Source: Ischnura elegans (taxonomy: Eukaryota; Arthropoda; Insecta; Odonata; Coenagrionidae). Taken from it: 64,000 nucleotides of DNA. The position numbers and the translations under genes were made by a program. The stretch is taken from the NCBI RefSeq assembly GCF_921293095.1, contig NW_025791691.1, positions 62,001 to 126,000 on the forward strand. Direction: 5' to 3'. The notes below the pieces were generated by a model, which saw nothing but the letters and a program-made list of their open reading frames with translations, was not told the origin of the DNA and made no database searches. Shown here one piece after another: positions 21,640-32,229 of the stretch. Numbering within the stretch: position 1 is the stretch's first letter; the number at the start of each line of letters is the position of its first letter.

Positions 21640-22592
21640 AATGCCGACCGGTATCTTAAAACTCAGTAATCTGGCGATCGAAGATTATATTTTCCTAGAA
21701 CAGTTTCACGCACTCATCCTTTTTTTTAGCAAACGGTATATCTACTTTTCATGGTTCCCATTGTTATAAAGTTTATAGCTCATCAATCAACGTTCGTCAA
21801 GATGATAATATCAATCCAATGCCACATTTGGTAAAAAATATAGTGATACTCGCTATTGCTTTTGGTGGTCCTACCAATAACCCCTTATTTTGATGATGAT
21901 AGTTTTTGTCTGATATTAATAAATTCAGTTTTTCTTGAGAGTTTCCTATTATAAAAATTGCAAATACAAAAATTGAAAAACTCCGAAAGGCATCTTGAAC
22001 TCTGTAATCAGGAGGTCTAAGATTTTATTTTAGAAAAACATTTCTGGAATTCGTTCTCTTTAATTAGTTTATTTAATGTTTTTTTATTAATTTTTTTCTT
22101 GAGGGTTTCCCATTCGTAAACTGTGAATAAAAAAATGAAAATGAAAATTGAAAAAAAATATTGGAAAAGATTCACCATTCAAAATGAATTAAACTGTAAA
22201 TAAAAATTGAAAAACTCCGAACGGTATTTAGAAAATTTTGATAAAAGCGTCTCGGCTATAGATTTTCTTCAGTTAAATTGCCTATCTGTTATCAGTTGTT
22301 GGCATTGTATTAAGGCCGCTTTACACGGGGCACGGAATTGCGCAAGTTAGAGCTGCATTAATTTCTAAAATGGCGTGGAATTGCGCGAATGCATGAATGA
22401 AATTAGAACAGGGGCTATTTTGCCATCTCGCATCCACGCATTCTCGCATGTGTTCTAGCAATTCACCGCTTTACACGACGCAATTTTGATTGCGCCTTCG
22501 CACGTACGTCAGATTGCTCAATTCCGTGTACCGTGTAAAACTGCCTTTAGAGATTGTGACTCTTCAATCAATTTTCGTAAAGATATTAATAT
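21640..22592. repeat. Three diverged tandem units upstream of gene A
   Basis: Three blocks start alike: about 21640 (aaaatgccgaccggtatctt), 21970 (aaaactccgaaaggcatctt) and 22208 (aaaactccgaacggtattta). Each continues with an aatc..cgaagatta-type stretch and, in two of them, a tcatcaatcaa...gataatatcaatcca stretch. Related units occur upstream of gene B (48545-49060). They may be old promoter-proximal duplications. Confidence 0.55.
22313..22546. mobile_element. PIF/Harbinger-like MITE
   Basis: The ends are inverted repeats of about 30 bp (aggccgctttacacgg... and ...ccgtgtaaaactgcct), flanked by TTA on both sides (22310-22312 and 22547-22549). A 3-bp TTA/TWA target duplication and GGC..TTTACACGG termini fit Harbinger-type MITEs. 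No coding capacity. Confidence 0.75.
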
Positions 22593-22606
22593 TAATCCAT
22601 TATATT

Positions 22607-22784
22607 TTAGTTTTAAGGTTTTCGCAGCGATTAGATGCACTATTATAATTCATTTTCGGGAATACGTCTGCGTGCTTAATATTGAACTCAACGTTTCGTT
22701 CCACTTACTGGGAACGTCGTCAGGAGAATGAAAATATAAACACCTATCATACCGTTGGAAAAACTGGTCCATTGTTGTTAAGGT
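22607..22784 (-). repeat. Penelope pLTR direct repeat, 3' copy
   Basis: Identical by eye to 25179-25356 (constant offset 2572). Carries the hammerhead-like hairpin at 22693-22723 on the minus strand. Confidence 0.85.
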
Positions 22785-22873
22785 ATTTAAAAAAGTAAAT
22801 AAAAATAAAATAAAAGCCAACTTCTTTAAAACATCTAATATAAAAAAGGAAGATGAAAGGTGGAATATTGTAA

Positions 22874-25276
22874 TTAAATTTTCGAAATGTATCTCTTCCA
22901 CACATGGCTTAAATTATATCCATCATCCCTGTTAAAATTCATTGGTCGTTTAGAAATTTCTATCGCCTCTCTAATAAGCCGTGGATAATATGCAGATTTT
23001 CTTGCAATGGCTTTGGCCTCATCTAGGAGGATCTTGTGTCCTGGCCCCGACATAAAATGATCGGCGACAGCTGAAGTTTCCCATTGCCTTGCCTTCAGCG
23101 CCCTTTCATGCTCTTTCAGCCTTGTCACTATCTTCCGTTTGGTCTGTCCGATGTAACTAGACCCACATGAACACGGAATCTCATATATGCCTTCCATTTG
23201 TAATGGGGGAACAGCATCAATGACGGATGGAAGTAGGTCTCTGATCTTCCTCAACGTGCCAAACCTGGTTTCAACGTTGGCTTTTCCAAGGATGCGAGCA
23301 ATCCGGTCCGTTGTTCCTGATATGTAAGGCAGAACTGCAAAAGCACTTGGTTTTGTTTTCTCCATCGGGGCCTTGACTTCCCTTAAAGCTCTCCTAATGA
23401 ATGAATTAGCATATCCGTTTCCTTTTAAAATAGAAATAAGATGTTCCATTTCACTTTCTACGCTATCTTCATCAGAAACGGCAAGGGCTCTATGTCTTAA
23501 GGTCTTGATAACGCAGGACTTCTGACGCGGGTGATGGTGTGATGCCGCGTTTAAGTACCTATCTGTGTGGGTCTTCTTCCTAAAGACCGAATGTCCCAAG
23601 CTTCCGTCTTGCCTTTTCCTTACTAGAACATCAAGAAACGGTAAGGAGCCATCTTCTTCGATTTCTTTGGTGAACTTGATGTTATCATGAATATTATTCA
23701 GGTGTTCATGGAAATATTCAAGAGCCTCTTTCCCGTGTGGCCAAATAACAAAAGTGTCATCAACGTATCGGAGCCAGCATACCGGTTGTTATTCACTTGA
23801 TGAAAGAGCATCGGCTTCAAACTTCTCCATGAAGAGGTTAGCTATGACCGGAGAGAGAGGGGATCCCATAGCAGCTCCCTCTACTTGGGAATATATTTCT
23901 CCGTCGTAGCGAAGATAGCTGTTTTTGAGGCATAATTCTGCGAGATCGGGTACATAATTAGGGAGCCCTTTCTGAGTTAGTTCCCTTAAAATCAGAACTG
24001 AATCATTAACCGGAACTTTAGTAAAAAGACTCACAACGTCAAAACTGACCAGAATATCATTCTCTGATGTTCTTAAATCCTTTAGTAGCTCGATGAAATG
24101 GCTTTAGTTTTTAACGTAGGATTCGGTACTCCCAATAAAGGACTGAATGTCTCTAGATATATAGCGGGCCAAATTATACGTCGGTGAGTCGATAGTGTTC
24201 ACAATCGGTCGCAGAGGTATTCCTGCTTTATGTATTTTGGGAAGTCCATACAGTCGTGGAGTTTTAGAGGCATGAGGAATAACTTTCCAATGATCTTCTT
24301 TTGGAATGGAGGATAGCTTGATTTCTTTCTTCACTCGATTTTCTAAGGCAGCTGTCGGGTCCTTGTTAAGTTTAACATACGTCTTATCATCCAAGAGAGA
24401 ACGGATTTTAAGATCATAATCATGCTTATACATTATAACTGTTGAATTTCCTTTGTCGGCTGGTAATATGAGACAATTCGTTTGTACGTTGAGTTCTTTG
24501 ATGGCTTTTCTCTCAGAAATAGACAGGTTAGGAAAAGGCAGCTTACTTTTTCTTAGGGTTTGCACAACTTCATGGCGAATATCCTCAGCTAGTCCAAATG
24601 GAAGTACGCGAATAGCAGATTCTACTCCAGTTATTATTTCTTCTACCGGCAATGTTTTTGGTGTAACAGCAAAGTTAAGTCCTCTGGATAACACTGAGAT
24701 GGTATCATTGCTAAACACTTCAGCAGTAAGGTTGTGTACCGCCAAAGGAAGGGAACACTTCTGCACCGGCTTCTTCTTTTGAAGAAATTCAAATTTTTTC
24801 TTCTGTTTGACTTGCGTATTATAGAAAACATTTGAAGCCGAAAAAGTAGTGATACGATCTATTAAATTCCAATCATCTAAAGAAAGAACACTTGATAATT
24901 CCAAATGAAGCTCATACAATTCCTGTGAGTTATTCAAGAGAGAAAAACGCGTGAAACGAACCCGTTCTCTTAGCAGAGCTCGGCCAGCATTCTTCAATAT
25001 ATTCTTGGCTTTACTTGTTTGAATATGATGCTTTATCTTCACACAACCAGGAAGAGTATCCGAGTCTCGGCATCGTTGTAGGAAGGCGAGAGAAGTCAGA
25101 AGGGTGGCTTTCTTCTTCCTAAGGTTTTCCAACTTTCTTATTTTCTTGAAAATATCCTCCCCGTAGAGGTTCCAAATTTTAGTTTTAAGGTTTTCGCAGC
25201 GATTAGATGCACTATTATAATTCATTTTCGGGAATACGTCTGCGTGCTTAATATTGAACTCAACGTTTCGTTCCAC
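22874..25276 (-). pseudogene. Penelope-like RT / GIY-YIG endonuclease ORF with two in-frame stops
   Basis: About 800 codons stay in one frame from 25276 to the stop at 22874. They are broken only by TAA after YVKN (near 24104) and TAA after ALSSSE (near 23789). There are no frameshifts. An N-terminal region (about 390 residues) leads to RT motifs LPADKGNSTVIM, PRLYGLPKIHK, FDVVSLFTKVP, AAMGSPLSPVIANLFM and, just past the second stop, the catalytic YVDD (23757-23768). The C-terminal endonuclease has GIYEIPCSCGSSYIGQTKRK, the GIY-YIG signature, then RLKEHE. The first codon here is not ATG and falls within the pLTR; the first ATG is 18 codons in. Penelope RTs prime at nicked DNA. This copy cannot make a full protein unless the stops are read through. 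Confidence 0.9.
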
Positions 25277-25640
25277 TTACTGGGAACGTCGTCAGGAGAA
25301 TGAAAATATAAACACCTATCATACCGTTGGAAAAACTGGTCCATTGTTGTTAAGGTTAAGGTTAAATAATTTAAGCCATGTGTGGAAGAGATACATTTCG
25401 AAAATTTAATTACAATATTCCACCTTTCATCTTCCTTTTTTATATTAGATGTTTTAAAGAAGTTGGCTTTTATTTTATTTTTATTTACTTTTTTAAATAC
25501 CTTAACAACAATGGACTAGTTTTTCCAACGGTATGATAGGTGTTTATATTTTCATTCTCCTGACGACGTTCCCAGTAAGTGGAACGAAACGTTGAGTTCA
25601 ATATTAAGCACGCAGACGTATTCCCGAAAATGAATTATAA
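25179..25640. repeat. Penelope pLTR 5' copy plus inverted end segment
   Basis: 25179-25356 repeats 22607-22784 directly. 25357-25640 repeats the same family inverted, with one clear difference (actagt for accagt). A second hammerhead-like hairpin lies at 25265-25295 (minus) and a third, inverted, at 25560-25590 (plus). Confidence 0.85.
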
Positions 25641-25659
25641 TAATCCATTATATTATTTG

Positions 25660-26570
25660 GTTAAAATGTAAATGCACGAAAAGAAAAAAAAAGATTCAGT
25701 ATTTCCCCTCGATAGTGGTGTGTTCCGAATCACGTATCATGTCCATCGATGCACATCACTGTTCCTTATCAAGCGTAGCAGAGCATTGATGCGGCCCCGC
25801 ATCGAGCATTCATATTTCGAGGTTCGGGAAGCATTTCGAGACTCAAATCACCGATGGCGGCGCTAAATGACGTCATTAGCCAATATGGCCGACTCATCGA
25901 TGATATTGTTGTGATAATAAAATAGGTGTAATAGGATGAATCGTCCAGCCACTGCGAAAATCAAAGTAAAAAATATAAAGGAATATTTTTTATTGGTTTT
26001 GGGGAGGCATTTCGATATATAGGGGCAACGAAAAACAGCTTTAAAGAATTAGGAATCCAAAAATTATAGCTGAAATATCGTCTACTGACTTACGGCATTT
26101 ACTTAAAGACTTCCTAATGACCATAAATGCGTGACTCCGATAAAAAACAGTATCCTTAGTAGGGTAGAAAAGAAAATTCTAATACGTTGGTGACCTTAAG
26201 CGCCTTAAAACAACAAACCACCGTACAGTAAATGATGAATTGTTGCAATGAATGGCAACTGAAAGGCATTTTAGATGTATGTAAATGCATAAAATATATT
26301 AATTACGACGTTGTGATAGCTTATTACCACAAGTGTAACAAAAAAAGTCAGAAAATACCTAACAATCCCAATGATTTGTCAACGTGATTTCCCTGGGTAA
26401 CTGCTCGGTATCCTAGGAGATATACTTCCGAATTCGGCTGATAGTGGCGTATGGCCTGTCTGGATTCTCGATTAGCATCGGCTCGTATCAGAAGCTCTTG
26501 GTTCAGTTGATGCGAAAGCGAGAACGGGCGCTAACTTTAAAATTGCGACGGAGTCTTTTGGCGTTACCTT
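25660..26570. other. Intergenic, no gene recognised
   Basis: Nothing identifiable on either strand. Short frames have no domain signature. Confidence 0.4.
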
Positions 26571-26572
26571 AG

Positions 26573-26839
26573 CATGGGCGTACCCACTAAGGGCAGCTGG
26601 GTGCACTTGCCCCCCTAGCAGCAAAAGTAAATTTAGTTCAAAAGAAAAATATATATTTTTATATCCAAGAAAAGTGATGTTAGCATAAACATGTAATAAA
26701 AATAAAAATATTTTACGAGACAAATAATTTTAAAAACCAATAAAGCCCTGTTATAATTTTGGTTTTCTTAACCTTTTCTCTGTTACAACTTGAACGATCA
26801 CGGCTAGCACCCTTAGTTTTGATCGTGGGTACGCCCTTG
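26573..26839. mobile_element. Short TIR transposon (MITE), about 267 bp
   Basis: The left end catgggcgtacccac..taaggg and the right end cccttag..gtgggtacgcccttg are inverted copies. TAG borders both sides. The interior is AT-rich with no coding capacity, and the superfamily is not assigned. Confidence 0.6.
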
Positions 26840-27085
26840 TAGCTTAGGATGGTCAAAGAACTCCGTTGTGCTCTTACGGTCGTAGGAAGGAATTAGAACA
26901 GTTAGTAGAGTTAGAGTTGACGTCCAGTGGGGAAAAGTTTGTTCAAAAGATATGTAAAGAATATTCCCTAGCGCAGCATCTTTAGTGCAAAGAATGTCCT
27001 TTATGAACGTCCAAAGTATCAACTAATGGCGCACTATCCGAGTTCAAAGTACATTCTCCTGTAGTAGTGCAAAGGATGTTCATTG

Positions 27086-27212
27086 GGTATTCATCTTGCA
27101 CTGCCCTTTGCCAGATCGTGCTGTTAGAAAGTTCAAAGTTGCTTCGTAGGATATTCATCTTGCTCTACCCTTGGCCGAATCGTGCTCTAAGAAGGTTCAC
27201 AGTTTATTCATA
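27086..27212. repeat. Two tandem units of about 63 bp
   Basis: 27086-27148 and 27149-27212 share tattcatcttgc, ctctaccc or ctgcccttt, gaatcgtgct or agatcgtgct, and a following agttc run. A partial third unit may precede them. Confidence 0.6.
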
Positions 27213-27214
27213 GG

Positions 27215-28435
27215 AAGCGCATGGTGGTGGAACTTTTGGTATCAGCCGTTCTAGTTTGGACTTAAATTGAATATACATCATCCACTACCAGAAGACCTTT
27301 AATGAGCATCAATTTGGAGCGTTCATAATAATTATTCTGCAACTCCAGAATGATATTAACATAACATTTGAAAAAAAATCACACTCATGATCATCGTCCG
27401 ACGTTTATTTCTCTCACACATTATCGGGTCAGACCGTATGGTGCAAATTGGTCTATCCTCTGAACCGACCATTTTCGGTATTGTATTCAACTCGAGAGTG
27501 ATATTTACCAATCTGTATTAAATATTACTACAAACACTGCAACCAAAGAAAAATTTCAACTGCGTCCCGCTACGTTTTGAAAGACTACAACTATCCTTTG
27601 AGTAGGAACCCGAATGTTCTTAATAATTATCCTCCTGTTTAAGGATATTTAAAAACTATAGAAAGAACTACCACACTCATAAATCCAACTTGATGAGTAG
27701 TCGGCTCGGTCTCTTTTACTCCGACTCCGTGGGGATCTTCTCAGCACTCCAGGCACTGATCGGAAAAATGTTGCATATAACGTGCAACCCTGCCTGCTTT
27801 CCGTTGCAAAGTTTTAATGGATTCCAGACTTCAGCTTTGAGATTTGTGCTTGATTCACTTTTATGTGTGCTTGAACAACCTTCTTGAGGTGATTGAGTAT
27901 TGATTTTAATGATTTGATTTCAAAGCGTGTGATTTTGTAAGCTTTGATAATTACTTGGTTAATATTGATTGGCCCCAAATACTCAATAATTAACACATTG
28001 ATGGCGTGACCAACTTTTTCACAGCGTCCTTCATAATACTATCCAACAATACACTCCAATTATTGATATCAAAAGTAATGTTTCCAAAACGGCCCTCAGC
28101 TGAACTAAGATATTTAATTTTTCATAAAAAGCTGCAACGTGAAATATTAAAAATATCGGCAATCACTTACACAAGGTAACATTTTCTGGACTTTTGTGGT
28201 AATTTCGAAACAGATGGACAAATTACCGCACCACCCTACTTATGACAATTTGATTGCTGAAAATTTATTTTGAAATGACTAAGAAATAGCTGACCTATTT
28301 GCTTCTTTTTTGTCAAAGGTTAAAGTTATCTACAGCCTGATGACTTAGTTATAGCTAACTTTCAAGTTATGTTCAACCTTAGCAAGCTTTACATTTCTTG
28401 TAAATATATCATTGCTTAACTATCTTCTCTAGATA
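27215..28435. other. Intergenic, no gene recognised
   Basis: AT-rich sequence with no supported coding or RNA feature on either strand. Confidence 0.4.
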
Positions 28436-28439
28436 GAGC

Positions 28440-29830
28440 AAAGGGCACTAGTCCAGACAATATTCCAGCGACTGTCTAACAAGTCTTTGTCATTCCTTAG
28501 CAAATCCTTTTTTCCATATTGTTTTACAAATCCTTAGAAAGTGGTACGGTCCCAAGTGGACTTAAGACTGATTATGTTGTACCCATCTTCCAAAATAACT
28601 AATGTGACCCACTACAGACCAATTTTAATGTATTCTGTAATAGCCAAAGTTCTTGAGAGCATAATGTTAGAAAAAATATCTCCTGACTTAAATCCACTGT
28701 TTAGGATGAGCAGCAAGGGTTTCGGACAGGTCATTCCAATTTAACTAACCTCCTATCATACCAATAATACATAAATCATTCCACACCTCAGCATTACCAG
28801 GTTGATTCTATTTACATGGATTTTTCAAAAGCATTTGATAAAATTAATCATAAAATTTAATTGCTAAACTAAAAGCATTGCTATAAATGGTCAACGTCTG
28901 GCCTGGAGTGAAAGTTACTTACGCGATAGGAACATGTATGTTAAAGTGAAAGAAGGTCTGTCCTCTGCCTTCACCGGCAATTCTGGTTCACCACAAGGGT
29001 CTCATTTGGAACCACTTCTGTTCCTAAGATATATTAATGACATCAGATTTTTTTACGTCCATTTAAATTCTCACTACCCATATGCTGATGATTTAAAAAT
29101 TATTATTTCACTTCATCTCTTGAGGATTGTAAAAGATTGCAAAATTGGCTCTACAAATTTGAAGATTGGTATTAAACACAATAAAATGTAATGTCATTGA
29201 TTTTAATAAATGGAGTCTTAAATCTTGTCTAGTCTTAATCCTAGTCTTATTATATATAATTATTTCTTAATTGCTACAATATCTAGGGCTATTATTATTA
29301 TTAATTTATTCGCGTTAAAAATTGTTTACACCATATTTTAGCGACTTGGATGTAGCATTTAACTCCTCCCTGACATTTCAGTGCCATATTCAATCAACTA
29401 TCGTATATGCCACAAAAACAATGGGTTTCATTTTCAGGCTATCCGGGGATTTTTATTATATTTAGATAATCTTATATTGTATTATTCTTTAATCCGACTT
29501 TTTATCATGTATAATTTAATTGTATGGTCCCCATTCTGTAGTTTTCGCACACAAGCTGTCCAACGTAGTTTCATTAGGCTATATTTTCTTATGGATTTAA
29601 CATTCATCCTATTTTCTATGACTTAACATTATTCCATCTTAATGTGTTACCCTTGACTACCTGCCGATTACACCTGGACATAACTTTTTTCACAGTCTAT
29701 TGCATGGAGACATATACTTCAGCCAGCTGGTTGGTCTGATTCCTCTCAATGTCCCCGATGTGAACACCAGACACACATTCATGTTTTCACTCCCTCATTC
29801 TAATAGAAATTACATTCTTCCCTCACCCCC
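28440..29830 (+). pseudogene. Decayed Jockey/CR1-like LINE reverse transcriptase
   Basis: In order on the plus strand: TNVTHYRPILMYSVIAKVLE, IYMDFSKAFDKINHKI near 28815, RNMYVKVKEGLSSAFTGNSG with SPQGSHLEPLLFLRYINDI (28940-29050), the catalytic YADD at about 29080 (HYPYADDLKII), then SSLTFQCHIQSTIVYATKTM near 29370 and a C-terminal stretch to about 29830. This covers RT motifs 1 to 7 of a Jockey/CR1-type element, broken by several frameshifts and stops. Confidence 0.85.
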
Positions 29831-30339
29831 AGGGCACCCACGGAGGGGGAGGGGAGGCTGCCACGGCCCACAAAGATAAGGGGCCGATTATTTAGATTAG
29901 TAAAAGTTCAAATGCCATTTTTTTTCAAGGTAGGGGTCCTCACACCCAAACTCTACCCCGGGCCACAAGAAGTCTGTAGACGGCTCTGCTCACCCCTATG
30001 CCGACCTATGCGGAACATTAACTATAAATATAGTTGCATTGACCTAGCCAATATAAAGAAAGACAATTTAGATAGAAAACAGTCCGTGCTCGGTGCTCGT
30101 GCATTGACTTTGACAATTTGTTCGTAAAGATAACCATAATTTCTACTTACGTTGTTTCATATATGGATGTGAAATCTCATTTCATCATTTTTTATTAATG
30201 AATAGGTATGTTTGTCTATTATATTTGTACATATATCTTAGAGCTCACTCGTAATCTGTATATGGACCAGACTTTTCAAGTGGGTGGAGAATGTGGGTGG
30301 GCAAACATAGGCCTAGTAGTGAGGTAAGGCTGTCCATAT

Positions 30340-31625
30340 AATTGCTTCCTAAAGTATACGCGGAGGAGATAGTAAGAGAGACGTGTGATGAATTGGATGC
30401 TGGAATAAAAGTTGGGGGAATGATGTTTAAATAAGTGATCTAGGAATTCGAGACTCACGGAAGAAGTAAGAGGGGAAAACCTTGAGCAGGTAGAGCAATT
30501 TAACTATTAGGGCAGGCCATTAGAGGAAAACGGATACAGCACTAAAGACGTCAGGAATAGAATTGCGTTAGCAAAGGAGGCGTTCATAAACAGGCAGGAG
30601 CTTATCAAAGGATCATCATACAAGAGTTTAAAGATAAGGTTAGTGAAGAACTTGATCTGGAGTGTAGCGCTTTTCGGTGCGGAAACATTAAGGAGAACGA
30701 GAGAAGACTCGAGGCATTCGAGATGTGGAAGCGGCGAAGAACGGAGAAGGTGAAGTGGACGGACGTTAATGAGGAACGACGAAGCGCTGGGTGAGGAGAC
30801 ATCTACACGACCCATCTCTAAGGTGTTTGGCAGGGGGTGATCAATCCCCTGCATGCAGCATGCAATTGGATTCCCACGTGCACACATCACGGACATAAAA
30901 TGTTACGCATACTGACAAATCATACTACCACATGCTGTTAGAAATAATAATACAATTGAGAAATATGCATTAAACTATACATAAGTTAGTAGGCTACGCC
31001 ACAAAGTCGTTTGATCTATTTGTGAATTCTAACGTTGCCGTTATGATCTCTTGTTGATCGTGAAAAAAAGACATTCTGAATCCGTCTGCTCTACAGTCTA
31101 TCTCTCTTATTTTATTTATATGATTTGATCTACCGTAGTATGTTGGCGTTCGTGGTTAACTTCATTAGAAAAGACACTGCTCTTGAATTTATCGAAAAGG
31201 TTTAGTCTATTTTTCAATCTACGGTCTGGCAGAGATTCCCCCCTGAGTTTATCTAACAGGTCAGTTACACTAACAAGACTATCGTAGCGACTTTTAACGT
31301 ACGTGGCAGCTCTTCTTGACACTCGTTCTAACTCTCTGACATGATGGGTGGGGAGAGGCAGCTTTTTGATGATATACGGAGAAGACAGAAGTTATGGATG
31401 GAGATTTTACTTAGCGTGTTGGGGATGTTGAAAACAGTGTTGTAGGGCAAAATATTGAGTAAACGAGGGAGAGGAAGGAAAATAATAGGATTCTTAAATA
31501 GAATGAAAGGGAGTAGGCCCTAGTGTGATTTGAGGAGGGAAGTCCATGAGGGGACGGGGCCGGAATGGCTCGTAAATGCTCCATTAAAACCTACCTTAAT
31601 AGGTTGAATAGTTTGAAGTGGTGCG
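30340..31625 (+). pseudogene. RTE-like LINE remnant, copy 2, split by a nested LINE
   Basis: Similar base for base to copy 1 at 18.5-19.1 kb: aaccttgagcaggtagagca (30480), gtgaagaacttgatctggag (30643), gaggcattcgagatgtggaa (30710). It breaks off at 30797 within gaagcgctgg..ggtgaggag and resumes at about 31337 (gacatgatgggtggggag), continuing to cctaccttaataggttgaat (31600). It extends further upstream than copy 1 (DELDAGIKVGGMM-like RT sequence near 30390). Confidence 0.85.
30797..31337 (-). mobile_element. 5'-truncated LINE inserted in the RTE remnant
   Basis: The minus strand encodes RRAATYVKSRYDSLVSVTDL and DKLRGESLPDRRLKNRLNLF, the C-terminal region of CR1/L2-like LINE proteins. A 3' untranslated tail follows with gcatgctgcatgcagg and ccctgccaaacacctta, ending in gtgtagatgt. 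It interrupts the RTE reading frame. The flanks ggtgaggag (left) and ggtggggag (right) are a likely imperfect target duplication. Confidence 0.8.
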
Positions 31626-31949
31626 ATACCATTCCCGTCAAAATAAATTGAAATACTGTGCGAAAAAAACGGAGGGCATGTTATGCACCATGATCGCATT
31701 TATAGTATTTTGTAATAAATTGGGTTTACCTCGATTTATCTCACCTTAATAAAGTATGAATATCAAGTAAGAAATGAATAGAGCACAATGCAGAACGGCC
31801 AGATTCGTGATGAGTTGTTACGATAAAAAGTGCAACGTTTCCAACATTTTTATATTTTTCCATTGTTTTAAACTTGCATGGATTTGCTATTGGAATTACT
31901 AACCGTCGCGTCGGCAAGTTTTGTCTTCGCATGTTTACGTATTTATTGC

Positions 31950-32030
31950 TATCATGCGTAATATTTTTAAGACTGCGTGGCGTTCATGTTCAGGATCCTC
32001 TCGCCTGCTGCACGCTCAGGGGCGGTCTGG
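31950..32030 (+). repeat. LINE 3' tail fragment of the nested-LINE family
   Basis: Sequence atgcgtaatattttta..actgcgtggcgttcat..gatcctctcgcctgctgca matches 56605-56670 in order and the inverse of 30870-30930. Confidence 0.55.
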
Positions 32031-32134
32031 GGTGATTGGGGGCCCTCGGCTGGGGCTTATAATGTGGCCCCTTTCCTGGGGGTTGCGGTGACCCTCATCG
32101 GAAAATTTTAGGAAATGGATAATGTCGGTACTTT

Positions 32135-32225
32135 GTCTCTTAAAAACTAGGTAAAAGTTTGAACGGGACTCGAACCCGGGTCCCCCGTTTTACCTAGTTC
32201 AATCGTGGCAGTAATACATCTCCTA
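32135..32225. repeat. tRNA-like B-box fragment between inverted 12-mers
   Basis: Minus strand reads ccgggttcgagtcccgttc, a good B box, flanked by aaaactaggtaaaa and ttttacctagtt as inverted repeats. Possibly a SINE piece. No A box or cloverleaf is visible. Confidence 0.35.
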
Positions 32226-32229
32226 CTTG

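Larger units (their letters stand above)
22607..25640 (-). mobile_element. Full-length Penelope-like element with 14-bp target duplication
   Basis: Bounded by the direct repeat taatccattatatt at 22593-22606 and 25641-25654. Its ends have the tangled pLTR structure of Penelope-like elements. 22607-22784 recurs directly at 25179-25356 with no indel and no mismatch that I can see. 25357-25640 is an inverted copy of about 22640-22915. Between them lies one minus-strand reading frame for RT plus GIY-YIG endonuclease. It is inserted in the repeat units upstream of gene A. Confidence 0.92.

Noticed and set aside
27086-27212. CRISPR-like repeats
   Set aside because: Only two adjacent diverged units, no spacers, and a eukaryotic context.
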